Source: Isochrysis galbana
Taxonomy: Eukaryota; Haptophyta; Isochrysidales; Isochrysidaceae
DNA length: 64,000 nt
Assembly (NCBI GenBank): GCA_018136815.1
Contig: JADDIW010000130.1
Span: 1-64,000 of the forward strand
Direction: 5' to 3'
Positions 35,309 to 46,300 of this stretch are shown here, in pieces. Every line of letters begins with the position of its first letter. The stretch's first letter is position 1. Position numbers and translations under genes: made by a program. The notes below the pieces were generated by a model. That model ran no database searches and was not told the DNA's origin. It saw only the letters and a list, made by a program, of their open reading frames with translations.

Positions 35309-35627
35309 TATGTGTGTAGCACAGAATCTTCCTATGTTGTTTTTATGCCCTATACTCTAGTACATAGGAGCAGTATACGAGTAGGAATTTCAGCAGAATA
35401 TTTAAAGGCAACGCATGCCAACATGATCATACAGGTCGGGTATCTTTCTCATCTCCATTCTCGATGTTATATCTTGATCTCGAAGCTTTTGGCATGCAAC
35501 TCGTTCACGTGCCTCTGGCCATGCTCGCCGGCGCCCGCGTCCTTGACCACAAACCCAAGACGCCAGCTTTTCTCACCGCACGAGCGACATCATACCATAA
35601 TGATTCGCTCGCACGAAGAGCCTTCCG
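35309..35627. other. Intergenic
   Basis: AT-richer, no gene recognised; 3' flank of the minus-strand surface protein. Confidence 0.4.
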
Positions 35628-38600
35628 CTATAAGATCACGCGACCCGGGGGCGCTCCACGTGTTGATGGCTGCGCGTGTGCGGCAGTCGATGTGCCTTCT
35701 TGCTCGAGCTCATCGGCGGGCGAATAGCCATCGCAATTGCGGGTTGATGGAGGCGGCAAGCGTCCGTCAACTCGGTGCAGCCTGTCTAGCGCAAGCATCT
35801 CCGCTTTCACACATGGATGCGCAAATTCGCCCACGGAGCAACTGCGCGAATCGTCGGCTTCCTCCTTGAAGCGTATTGCGAGAGGCGCCGATTCGCTCGC
35901 ATCTCCTTTCAAGGCAAGTCGCTGGGAATGCTGAACCTGCACTGCGCGTGTGATTCTTTGGAAGCAATAGAGGGCGACCCTACGACTGTACCACAAACAC
36001 ACCGCGAGCAAGAGGAGCACACCAAGAGTGTGCAGCCGCGCGGCAAGCAATCCCACGACGACTTCGCCGTCGGTCTGTACTCGAACGCTCGAACCATCAG
36101 ACGACACACGACGAACTCCAGCGTCACTGTCCACCAGTGAAAGCAAAGAGCCTGCCAGGCCGCCACCGCCCTTAACAACTCTCGCAAGCGCAGCTGCTAG
36201 AGCAAGTGCTCCCTCGTCGGCGTCGACCCACAAGCTCCCGCTTCCTCGCCCATCCCTTGCCGCAACGGAAGAATGCGATGGCGGCAATAGGTCAAGGACT
36301 ACCGTTGTGAGCTCTAAGAGCCGCTCAGCACCCAAAGCATCGACTACCATAGACCCCTCTACCGCGGCCGGGGCTCTCACTTCAACACATCTAACCCTAG
36401 CTTCAGTCGTCCCAAGCGCCATCGCAAGTTCTCGCGCTGCGCGAGACGCTACGACCGACGCCTTGGGTGCGCCGGCGCGCAACGCGAGCTCGACACGGAC
36501 TGCGCCGTGCGCGGGTGCGTGGAGAAGCTTGGTCGGCAAATATTCCGAGGGCTTCGACGGGCCCGGCCATCCAACCACGCCGGTGGGGACCATGCGGAAG
36601 GAGCAGCCTTCCGGACAACGCACGGACACCACTAGCGTCGCCACATTGGTGTCCTCGACTAGCGTCGTCCAGCTCTCGCGTGAAGCTCCGGCCCGGCTGA
36701 ACTGCACTGCCCATTTTATACCATCCCCGCAAGCACCGAGCGACTCTCCCCATTCGACGTGGTATGAGACGGAGGACATAGCTTCAACCACTGGCGGCGC
36801 TCGCATTGCGTCGGCTGACAGGCCGGCGACTAGGGCCCGAGTAGGCGGCCCGGCCTTGCCCATTCCATGGTCATTGCTCGCGCGCAATCTGAAGATGTAC
36901 GCAGTTCGCGCATGCATACCAGCCATGCCTACGCTCAGCGCCACATCAATGTCACCGGCTTGGCCGGACAGCGCTTGCACCCACCTCGGCGGATCTGCTC
37001 CCGCCATTGCCATCTCGACTTGCAACGCTTCGTCGACTGCACAGCCGTCGCGCAAACGGGGCAGCCTAAGCCGAACTTCGTTGCACTCCAGTGCTTGCTC
37101 CGGTATGGGAGCGTCCGGTGCGTCGGGGACTGAGGAGGCGGGCAAAGTACGCGCCGTCGCCGGCGCACTCCAGGCGCCTCTTCCCGCGGCATTTACCGAT
37201 GCAACGCTGAAGGCATAGGCCATCCCAGCCCGCAAGCCGGCCACCGTGAAGTCTTCCGAGTCCGCGGGAGCCTCCAGGAGCACCTCAGGGGCAACAGCAT
37301 CAACGGGGGTTACTCTGACAGCGACAGCCAAAGGGAACCGGGCCCCGGTTCCCACGCGGTGTGACCAACGGAGCAAGCACGCGTCGCATGTGCTCGGCTT
37401 TGCTCTTAGGTTGGAAGGCGGTTCGAGCAGCCCAGGCAAGGAGGGAGGGAGCGGAGGCGAGGGCGGAGAGGGGGGCTTGAACGGCTGTGGCGGTGGCCGA
37501 GGTGGGGAGGGCGGTGGCGAGGCTGCCGGCGGTGGCGGGGGTGGGGCGGGCATAGGTTGGTGCGGCGAAGGCGATGGCGGTGGGGGAGGAAAGGGTGGCA
37601 CCGGAGGTAGGGCAACGTCGCACATGATCCACTGCGGGGAAAGCGCAGGTCCGCCGAACGAGAGCTTGACGCCCCCGCGTCTAGGCGTGTCGTTGAGCAT
37701 GAGTTGCAACTCCAAAGGGCCTCCTTGCAACAGCCGTGCTCCCAGCACGGCTTTGGGCGGCGAAAGAGCCGATGCGAAGCCGAGGCGGATCACGGCGCCA
37801 GGAACATGAAACCTGACGTCCACGCGTGCGCTGAAGCCTGCGGCTGATTCCTCCGAAATGGACCAGCGAGCATCCATGGAGCATGCCGCTTGCGGCATTT
37901 CAGGGAACGGCTCGTGGGAACATGTGATCAGTGTGGGCGATGCCGCATCCCCTTCTCCACTGAAGCTGAAGCTCGAAGCCAGCCCGTCCGCATTGGCAAG
38001 GAGGACAAACGAGGCCTGGTGCGCCGTGCCTACGTCCGCTAACCCCAAGAAGGAGGCCCGGGCGTCAGTGGTTGTCACACTAACTGGAGTCGGAAAATAC
38101 ACATTCAGCATTGCGCCCTCCTGCCAGCGCACAACCTGAAGGCGTGCGACGAAACCGCGCGCTCCTTGCGGTTGTGCTGAATAGCTCACTCCCATGTCGC
38201 AATAGGGCGGCGGCGGCGGCGGTGGCTCAGGTGGTGGTGGCGGCGGCGGACTAGGAGCGGGCGGAGATGGCGGTGGCACGCGCAGAACGCCCATAGTGAG
38301 CGTAGCCGGAGCCACGTGGCTGTTGACACGAGTGGGCGCGTCCACGGAAAGGATGCATTCAGCGGCATCGCTCGAGTGGAGGTATGCGACGCACGCCGTG
38401 TCCTCGTGGCAGCGTCTGCAGCAATCGAGAGCATCTGCGGATTGGACCGGCGCGTGCGTCTGAAGGCCAGCCAGCGAGAAGCTGCTCTGGGCCTGCATGT
38501 CGGGGCACCCCTCGAAGGGTGGCGGGCGCGATGGCGGCGGAGGCGGTGGCGCGGGCTTCGGGATGCAGAAGGTGCACGCTCGGCAGTGGCACCACGTGCA

Positions 38601-39404
38601 TGCCCACGCCGCGGCCTCCTCGCGACACCACTCGGCGCACTCGGCAAAGTCTGTATCTCCCTCAGCTGGACCATGCGATGACACGCATCCGCGAAGGCGA
38701 GGCGGGGCCACGTTGGCGGCAGTCGATGCAGCTTGCTGGGGTGTCCAGCCGTAGACGACGTCAGATTCGTCCTGATTACCCAAGAAGTCGCCGGGAAATG
38801 TGGCGCCCGCCTGCATTGGCCGGCGGGTCGCAGATGGCGGAGAGCGAGCAGCTGCAAGCAGAGACACGCCAACAGGCCGCTCGGCCAGCAGTCCGCCAGG
38901 CTGCGAGCGAGCCGCCTGCAGCAAGAGGGAGCGTGGCGGCGGAGGACTCGCTGCACCTGCCCCCGCCAGCCCCGCAAGGGGCGGCGGCGCCGGCGGCGAG
39001 GGGCTCGCAGTCTTCTCCTCTTGCCTCCCTTCCGTCTCTCGCGGCGGCAGCTCCGCCAAGGCCGGCGGTGGGTCTGGAGGCGGTGGCGAGGGGTCGGGCG
39101 CCCACGGGGGTGGTGGAGAGGGATAAGGTGCCCAAGGGGGAGGCGCCACGCCTGTGGTCTCTTCGTGGGAGCCCCAGGAGCCCTGGGAAGAGAATGTGGA
39201 AGATTGTTCTCCTCCGCAGAATCCGCAGTCAGAGCAATGGCACCACCCACAGTGGAGATTGTGGCGGGCGGGATCGCACCAGGCCTCACACTGCGCAACA
39301 CGGGAGTCTCCACGGCTCGTACGACCATGGTCGCAAGGCCCGCCCCCAAGCGAGCCTGAGACCCACAGAAGAGACCACAGCGCCCGCCGACCGCCCGCCG
39401 CCAT
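35628..39404 (-). CDS. Large Pro-rich type I surface protein with FN3-like domains
   Basis: A 1258-residue single frame. A signal peptide (about 1-22) is followed by a Cys-rich module with CxWCHCxxCxFC, repeated near residues 237-282. Proline-rich linkers, a PAN/apple-like Cys module (about 297-360), two related beta-rich modules (about 400-605, each with a Cys pair, perhaps carbohydrate binding), a long SPPPP rod, and about three fibronectin-III-like repeats (about 670-960) follow. A membrane helix (LGVLLLLAVCLWY, about 1125-1147) and a cytoplasmic tail of about 110 residues end the protein. It is probably a cell-surface matrix or adhesion protein. Specific domain names beyond FN3 are tentative. 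Confidence 0.7.
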   Translation of the reverse strand: MAAGGRRALWSLLWVSGSLGGGPCDHGRTSRGDSRVAQCEAWCDPARHNLHCGWCHCSDCGFCGGEQSSTFSSQGSWGSHEETTGVAPPPWAPYPSPPPPWAPDPSPPPPDPPPALAELPPRETEGRQEEKTASPSPPAPPPLAGLAGAGAASPPPPRSLLLQAARSQPGGLLAERPVGVSLLAAARSPPSATRRPMQAGATFPGDFLGNQDESDVVYGWTPQQAASTAANVAPPRLRGCVSSHGPAEGDTDFAECAEWCREEAAAWACTWCHCRACTFCIPKPAPPPPPPSRPPPFEGCPDMQAQSSFSLAGLQTHAPVQSADALDCCRRCHEDTACVAYLHSSDAAECILSVDAPTRVNSHVAPATLTMGVLRVPPPSPPAPSPPPPPPPEPPPPPPPYCDMGVSYSAQPQGARGFVARLQVVRWQEGAMLNVYFPTPVSVTTTDARASFLGLADVGTAHQASFVLLANADGLASSFSFSGEGDAASPTLITCSHEPFPEMPQAACSMDARWSISEESAAGFSARVDVRFHVPGAVIRLGFASALSPPKAVLGARLLQGGPLELQLMLNDTPRRGGVKLSFGGPALSPQWIMCDVALPPVPPFPPPPPSPSPHQPMPAPPPPPPAASPPPSPPRPPPQPFKPPSPPSPPLPPSLPGLLEPPSNLRAKPSTCDACLLRWSHRVGTGARFPLAVAVRVTPVDAVAPEVLLEAPADSEDFTVAGLRAGMAYAFSVASVNAAGRGAWSAPATARTLPASSVPDAPDAPIPEQALECNEVRLRLPRLRDGCAVDEALQVEMAMAGADPPRWVQALSGQAGDIDVALSVGMAGMHARTAYIFRLRASNDHGMGKAGPPTRALVAGLSADAMRAPPVVEAMSSVSYHVEWGESLGACGDGIKWAVQFSRAGASRESWTTLVEDTNVATLVVSVRCPEGCSFRMVPTGVVGWPGPSKPSEYLPTKLLHAPAHGAVRVELALRAGAPKASVVASRAARELAMALGTTEARVRCVEVRAPAAVEGSMVVDALGAERLLELTTVVLDLLPPSHSSVAARDGRGSGSLWVDADEGALALAAALARVVKGGGGLAGSLLSLVDSDAGVRRVSSDGSSVRVQTDGEVVVGLLAARLHTLGVLLLLAVCLWYSRRVALYCFQRITRAVQVQHSQRLALKGDASESAPLAIRFKEEADDSRSCSVGEFAHPCVKAEMLALDRLHRVDGRLPPPSTRNCDGYSPADELEQEGTSTAAHAQPSTRGAPPGRVIL

Positions 39405-39413
39405 CGGCTCCCC

Positions 39414-39677
39414 CCCTCCCCCTCCCCCGTTCTCTACAAAAAAAAGAGTGTAGACTGTAGACTGTGGAGCCCTAGTAGAAGCCCCCCTCCCCCCCTCCGT
39501 TCTCTACAAAAAAAACAAGTCCCTACAGGAAGGACTCGTAGACTGTAGAGTATGTAGACTGTATAGGGCCCTAGCAGAAGCCCACCACCCCCTCCCCCGT
39601 TCTCTACAAAAAAACAAGTCCCTGCAGGAAGGACTCGTAGACTGTAGAGTATGTAGACTGTATAGGGCCCTAGTAGA
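39414..39677. repeat. Minisatellite, left part
   Basis: Units of 75-97 bp contain GTTCTCTACAAAAAAA, AAGTCCCTACAGGAAGGACT (a stem-loop) and GACTCGTAGACTGTAGA. Three copies here; two more at 40548-40725 beyond a transposon. Confidence 0.85.
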
Positions 39678-40539
39678 TAGGGACAGGCCAGAGTTTCGTT
39701 TGAGACCTGCCTAAATTTCGTTCGATATTTCGCCAATATTTCGCGTTTCCCCACCCAAATTTCGACAATATTTCGTGGTGAACATGTGGAGTTGCGCTCA
39801 CGTGTACACGTGTACACGTGTACTTACGCCGATCGACGATCGACGATACGCTGCATGCTATATATATCTAGTGTTAACTATTATAATCAATATGAAGTGT
39901 TAGTGTTTATGTTGAGTTTAAGTATTAATTAAGATGTGAGATATCTATTATCTATGAATTATAACTACATACATTACTCTGATTCAGTAATTTACGCTCT
40001 GATAAACAAACTACAAGACTACAAGCCACGAGTCAGACCTCACTTGTCATCATTCAGCACGTGTCACGTTGGTGGTACCAGAGCATCAATGCTCAATGCG
40101 CACACTGGAGCTGATCGGACAACGAATTCATTCGCACGCCTCCAAGCATGCACTTCAATAACAAAAACACGCGCTCACACGACGCGGAAGTTAGGAGACA
40201 AAGCAAAAGAAATACGGGCACCTCGCGACCAAGCTGGAAGCTGAGAGTGGTTTGCCCTCCACTAGCCACCAACTCCAACTCATAATGGAGGATACGTGAA
40301 AAGCTGCGGTCTGCGGTTTTGTCGCGCGTCACGCGTCGGGAATTTCGCGCCAGTCATTCCCGACCCCCCCCCCCCCCAAATAGTAGTATATTTATTGCCC
40401 ATCGACCCCCGTCCCCCCCTTGGTATTGTGTCCATGTCCCTTAGACGGCCCCAAATTTCGCGAAATTTCGAACGAAATCGACGCTCGGAAAATGAGCCCA
40501 AATTTCGAAAAAAAAATTCGAAATCCTGGCCCGTCCCTA
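39678..40539 (-). mobile_element. hAT transposon remnant with intact ends
   Basis: The ends TAGGGACAGGCCAG and, inverted, TAGGGACGGGCCAG continue in similarity for 21 bp (18 matching). The 8 bp target duplication CTAGTAGA is at 39670-39677 and 40540-40547. Minus-strand coding (about 40332-40040) reads LLTSASCERVFLLLK...R.NSLSDQLQ, the hAT dimerisation motif, interrupted by a stop. The 862 bp length shows that most of the transposase is lost. The interior is notably AT-rich (39830-40020). Confidence 0.82.
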
Positions 40540-40547
40540 CTAGTAGA

Positions 40548-40725
40548 AGCCCCCCACCCCCTCCCCCGTTCTCTACAAAAAAACAAGTCCCTACAGGAAG
40601 GACTCGTAGACTGTAGACTGTAGACTGTAGAGCCCTAGTAGAAGCCCCCCTCCCTCCCCCCCTTCTCTACAAAAAAACAAGTCCCTACAGGAAGGACTCG
40701 TAGATTGTAGACAGTAGACTATATA
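40548..40725. repeat. Minisatellite, right part
   Basis: Two more units of the 39414-39677 minisatellite, separated from it by the hAT insertion. Confidence 0.85.
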
Positions 40726-40880
40726 TGTATATATATAGGGGATTGCGTGCTTTTGTGAACCTCTCAGGTATTAATGCGCGCGTTTAAAATAAAACTCGAC
40801 TCTAGTACTCCTTAGGATTCTGATCAAGATTGTAGTTGCGCGCGGACCGGTCTACAAAAGTACTCGTGCTCGCGGTACTC

Positions 40881-40990
40881 GTGAGGCGCATTCTTTACAA
40901 TGAAACTCCTTGCGATAGTCGTGGAGGCGCACTCTCTACAATAAAACTCTTTGCGATAGTCGTGAGGCGCACTCTTTACAATAAAACTAC
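40881..40990. repeat. Three 41 bp tandem repeats
   Basis: The unit GTGAGGCGCACTCTTTACAA + TAAAACTCTTTGCGATAGTC is repeated at 40881, 40921 and 40962 (last one partial), ending 70 bp before the HNH ORF. Confidence 0.8.
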
Positions 40991-41060
40991 CTAGGCACCG
41001 TGTAGGTCCAAGAGAGAGTGCGCTTGGAGGTGCACTAGGACTCTTCCCCGAGCGAGCCAT

Positions 41061-41549
41061 ATGGAGTGGCGCGCCGTGCCGCAGAGCCAGCTGCCCTCGA
41101 GCAACACCCAGCTGTACGAGGCCTCGAGCGATGGGCGTGTGCGCAACGCCAAGACCCTGCGCGAGCTTAGCTTCATGAAGGAGGCGAACGTCAAGCGCAC
41201 GCGCGTCAAGATTGGCAACTGTATCAGTCCCGTCGAACACATCATCGCCGGAGCCTTCCTCGGGTGGGAGCCGGGGAAGCGCATCGAGCACGTGAACGGC
41301 GATCTTAAGGATTGCCGGGTCGAGAATCTGCGCGTGCTCTGCGCCCTGCCTCCACGCAGCGAGCTCGAGAACATGGAAGAGGACGACTGGGAGTTGCTCG
41401 AGGTGCCTCCCGCGGAGCGCAAGAAGATCCTACGGGAACGCAACATAAAACAATACGAGGAGAACCGGTGGGGTCTAGAGCCCTTGCCTACGTCGTTCGG
41501 CGACACGAGCCACATCCAGGTGACGGTGAGCTTCGTCGAGCGCAGATGA
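41061..41549 (+). CDS. HNH endonuclease-like protein (NUMOD4/HNH type)
   Basis: 162 residues from ATG at 41061. The N-terminal part (EWRAVPQ...YEASSDGRVRN) resembles the NUMOD4 DNA-binding motif. EHIIAGAFLG...IEHVNGD...CRVENLRVL matches the HNH nuclease core used by phage and giant-virus homing endonucleases. The usual Asn of DNR is Cys here (DCR). The acidic C-terminal third is unrecognised. It is uninterrupted, probably virus-derived or mobile. Confidence 0.65.
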   Translation: MEWRAVPQSQLPSSNTQLYEASSDGRVRNAKTLRELSFMKEANVKRTRVKIGNCISPVEHIIAGAFLGWEPGKRIEHVNGDLKDCRVENLRVLCALPPRSELENMEEDDWELLEVPPAERKKILRERNIKQYEENRWGLEPLPTSFGDTSHIQVTVSFVERR

Positions 41550-42617
41550 TAAAATTTTCCTCCGTGTGCGCTCCGATCCTTCGGCCGTCGTGGTGAAGAA
41601 AGAGCCAGAAGAGGAGCCTGCCATGGCCCCCGGCAAGAAGCGTCGCGCGTCGCGTCTTCGATGCGCCGGCGATTTGCAAGTGTGTTTGCCATGTGTGTGC
41701 TGCTTGAGAGTGAATGCACAAAGGTACAAAATTTTGTCACATGGATAGGGTACTGTTTGTGTGATAAAAATGAAAGGTACAAAGGTACCCTACAAACTCG
41801 CCTCGCCTCGCCAGTCCCTGCCACCACAACACTCCTCACACTCGCCCTCGCCTCTCGCCACTCGCCACTCGTTCGATTTCGCTCTCGCCTCCGTCCTCGC
41901 CCTCGCTCAAGCCCGCCTGCCCGCCTTCCTCTACTGACGGGCGCTCAGCCCGTCAGCGTCTCCGAAGTCGCCTCCTCAGCCGCGCCTGCCGCCGGCTTGG
42001 CCATCAAAATTCGTCAGACTCCAAGTATTGTCGCGTGATTTCCTCCCTTGTGAGCCATTTACATTTATATTAACGATTTCGATTTCGATTTCCGGTTTCC
42101 GATTTCCGGAACTCCCAAAACTAATGTTCACGTCGTAAGCACTCTAGAACTCTAGAATCATACGATGAACAAACCCCTCCGCTGAGGGACCGTGCCTCAT
42201 CGGCAACGGAGCCCCTACGCCCGCGATGGGTGTGGCTTGTCCGGTGTACGTAGGTGGCGAGCGATGCTAGCCAACGAGACCTTCTACAAGACTACAGTTT
42301 CTAATGATACTTTTGAGTTTTCAGAAGGCACCTTTGCCCCGTCAGCGGCGTCCAGAGCGTTGAGAGGGCGGCGGGGAGGGGGCGGCGTCCAGAGCGTTGG
42401 AAGGAACGGCGAACTGCGCGGCGGCGGCCCTCAGTTTGCCCCTCTCGTTCTCATCCGCCTCGCTCTCCGCCCCCACCCCCCCACACACAGGAGAGGGCTG
42501 GCCTAGCAGCCACCACCGAAGGGGAACCGCCGCGCGTAGTCTTCTGCTCAACAAACCCGGTGATCCTAACGGTTCGGCAAGAAAGGCGAGCCCCGGGCGG
42601 AACGGGAACAAAATCCG
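41550..42617. other. Intergenic
   Basis: Holds CTCGCC-type low complexity (41800-41930), GATTTC repeats (42065-42110) and GC-rich DNA. No gene recognised. Confidence 0.4.
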
Positions 42618-42840
42618 GCTGGGGATCGTTAGCTGCCGGAAGGGCTGCGATTAGAGATTCGAGGACTCCCGACTGGTATTTAAATATTCGATCATGACAC
42701 GTATCAGGACATCCTGCGCCCACCCGAGGAGGCTGGGGATCGTTGCAATAGTCGGAAGGGCTGAGAGATTCGACGATTCCCGATCGATATTCAAACCTGA
42801 AAATAGATCGAGACATCCCGCGCCCTTCCGGCCGTTATGA
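42618..42840. repeat. Two 113 bp tandem repeats
   Basis: GGCTGGGGATCGTT starts diverged copies at 42618 and 42731; both continue GGAAGGGCTG...GATTC and end CATCC(T/C)GCGCCC. Confidence 0.75.
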
Positions 42841-43014
42841 CTCACCATTGAAAGCCTTTGAATACTTATGTACCAAAGACTGGTGGCTCCATTGAATCAC
42901 GCTATTTCGGGAAGGGAGCTCGTGCGAGATGAGGGGAGGAGATAGATGATCTCCGTAAATCTCCGAGAGGGGAGATTTGGGTGTGTAACGGCTTCTCTCG
43001 CGTGAGGGGTGCGG

Positions 43015-43018
43015 TGGG

Positions 43019-43052
<34 letters not shown>

Positions 43053-43325
43053 GGGGGGAGGGCGGAGGGGTGAAGAATTGGGAGAAGAAGAGGGGAATTC
43101 GCGGCGAGAGAGGTGGAGAGAGAGAGAGAGTAGCCGCTGCAGGGTGAGGGAGGGGGGGGAGGAGAAGGGGGGGAGGGAAGGAGGAGGGGGCACGGAGAGA
43201 GAAAAGAAGAGAGAAGAGAGAGAGAAGAGGAGAGAGAGAGAGGGAGAGAGGGAGAGAGAGGGGGGGGGGGGAGAGAGAGAGAGGGAGAGAGAGAGAGGGG
43301 GGGAGAGAGAGAGAGGGTGCAAGGG
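43015..43325. repeat. GA/GGGA purine tract before locus C
   Basis: About 300 bp of almost pure purine immediately before the locus C ATG, replacing the promoter sequence shared by loci A and B. Confidence 0.8.
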
Positions 43326-43345
43326 AGGAAGGAGGACTCGGTGGC

Positions 43346-46300
43346 ATGCGGGGCTTGCTCGCGCTGCTCGTTGGGCTCCTGGGGGGGGCGGCGACCATCG
43401 AGCTGGAGTGCGCATCGACGAGCGTCGTCGCAGAGGACTACTTCGAGCCGCGGCACGCGGAGATCCTCTACGGCCGATGCGTGACGGCAGAAGGGCGAAC
43501 CCACTTCATCGCGCCCACGAGCGATTTCCTCGAGAGGCTCATGGTTGGGGGCAGAGCGAGGCTGAGCGTGCGCGTCGTGGCGAGCACGGAGGAGAACCGC
43601 GCCCTGCTCACCACGCTCCTTGCGGAGCAGCGGGCGCGGGGCGTCGAGTCGCCCCGGCCTATGCCTCCTTATGTGAGGTTGCCTGCGGACGTCTACGAGA
43701 TTATCGATGTCTTGGTGTCCCCGTCGGTCCTTCGTCGGAACGCGACGCGCAGCTCGGACATCCGCGATGTGATCACGATTCGCATGGTCTACACCGATGT
43801 GGCACCAACATACTGCGACGAGACGTGCGTCTCCAATGGCATGTGGGGCTCGAGCGCAGGCAACAACTGCGTCCGCATTTTCGACAAGAACGTGTGTGGC
43901 AGTGTGAACGAGGCGTTCAAGGACAACTCGTATGGTGCAATGGAGTGGCCATCCGCCCAGGGTCGCGTGGTGTCGGTCAACATGGGCAAGCCAGCACCTG
44001 TGGGCACCTGCGACGTGGAGGTCGAGATCGCCTTGGCTGATTCGAAGGCCAAGGCCTTGGGACTTCAACCAACAACGTATGCCCACAAAGAGTACTTTGT
44101 GCCGTACGCCTTCGGCTCGTGCGAATGGGGAGGCGTGGCGCTGGTGGGCTGCAATCGAGCAGGCCATTCAACGGTCGACAACGCGTGCTGGGCCATGATT
44201 CGCGACCAGTACCCCACCACACGGCTGCACGAGTTTGGGCACAACCTTGGCTTGTACCATGCGGGCGATCCGGACACCGAGTACGGAGACTCCTCCGGTC
44301 TCATGGGATCGGCGCGCGCATGGCACGGGTGAGCCAAACTGCCGCTGTCTTATCTGCTTAATGTTGCGCCCAACACGTACACCGAAAGGCATCGGTGCCT
44401 GCTTGTTCCCGATGCTAAGGCTTGCTGGTGTGATTTTCTCCCCCGCTCCACTATGCACATGGCAGGTTCAACGCGCCCCATCGCTGGCAGCTTGGGTGGC
44501 TTCAGCCAGAACACGTCGCAAAAGTGACGACCTCAGGGGTGTATCAGCTTCGATCGCTCCATGAGATCCCTGCGGAATCAGGCGGTCGTTCCGCGGTATA
44601 CTTTGATTGCCCCAATTGCATCGCCGAGTATGCGTATGGCGATGCCTTTATTTCCTTTCGTGCTCCGATGGGCTACGACGAAGATCTTCCAACAACCCTG
44701 CAGAACAAGGTGTTTGTGCACGTGCTCAGGAATCAGTACAGCGTCGCTGAGTACGCTGCGGGCACAAAGCTGTGGGCGACACTTGGAGAAGGTGAGGGGT
44801 ACGTTGTCGATTCAACCGGTCACCATATTCGTGTCTGCTACGTTGGGGGAGGGCCAATCATTGCTGTCTCCAGCGGTACGGACACACTGAGCGCTCAAGA
44901 CCACACCGCCTCCTTGTGTACGAAGGCGGTTTTGCCGCCGGCTCCACCACCTTCACCAGTGTCGACCTCGGCCTGCTCAAATGAGTGCATCGGGAACGCA
45001 GACTACGCGTCCGACGGCATTTGCGATGACGGCAGCCCAGGCAGCGAGTACTCGGCTTGCGAGTACGGGACGGACTGCGCAGACTGCGGCCCGCGGCCGT
45101 TCTTGCCGCCGTCGCCGCCATCAATGCCTCCGCTGCCTGACCCTCCGTCCGGTGCATGTCTCGCCCAGACGGTGCCGCCCGTGCGCCGCGGCCCGGAGGA
45201 GCGCATCGTGGGTGGTGTGGAGGTCGACCCGCCGCGCAAGTACCAGTGGCTCGTCTCGCTCCAGACCGATTCAGGCTTCCACTTTTGCGGAGGCACGCTG
45301 ATCCGGCCGCAGTGGGTCCTCACCGCCGCCCACTGCACAACGAATGGCGTCGGTCAGGTCGTCGTCGGGATGCACAGCAAGACGTCCGCTGACAGTTGCA
45401 AGCAAACGCGAGAAGTTGTTCAGATCATCAACTACCGTGGGTACAATAGCGCCACGTCCGAGGGCGATGTGGCGCTCTTGAAGCTCGACTCTCCAGTCGA
45501 CTCGTATTCGCCGATCGACGCGCTCGACGGCTTTGGCGCGGCGCCGCAGCACGAGGCTGCTGGCGAGGTGCTGACGGTCGCCGGCTGGGGCACCCTTTCT
45601 TCCGGCGGCAGCACGCCCGACGTGCCGATGGAGGTCGACGTGCCGGTCGTGAGCAATGCCGACTGCGACGCGGCGTACGGTGGTGGTTCGATCTTTGACG
45701 ACATGATCTGCGCGGGTCTGTTGGGCGAGGGCGGCAAGGACTCGTGCCAGGGCGATTCTGGCGGCCCCCTCTTCGCAACGATGGCGAACGGCGATTATGT
45801 GCTTACGGGCGTCGTGAGCTGGGGCTACGGCTGCGCTGATGCTCGGTGGCCTGGCGTGTACGCGCGCGTCTCGGCCTTCGAGGAGTTCGTGTGCTCGAAC
45901 GCGGGCGTGTGCGGGTCATTGCTTCCGCCGTCTCTTTCACCGCCCGTCGCGACGTCCGCTCCGCCACCTTCACCAGTGTCGCCCTCGGCCTGCTCGAATG
46001 AGTGCATCGGGAACGCAGACTACGCGTCCGACGGCATCTGCGATGACGGCGGCCCTGGCGGCGATTACTCGGCTTGCGAGTACGGGACGGACTGCGCAGA
46101 CTGCGGCCCGCGGCCGCTTTCGCCGCCGTCGCCGCCATCAATTCAATCGCCACCCGCCGCATGCATCACCCAGACGGTGCCGCCCGTGCGCCGCGGCCCG
46201 GAGGAGCGCATCGTGGGTGGTGTGGAGGTCGACCCGCCGCGCAAGTACCAGTGGCTCGTCTCGCTCCAGACCGATTCAGGCTTCCACTTTTGCGGCGGCA

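Noticed and set aside
36028-37218. 396-codon plus-strand ORF opposite the surface protein
   Set aside because: Antisense of the FN3-containing frame; Ser/Thr/Ala-rich without motifs.
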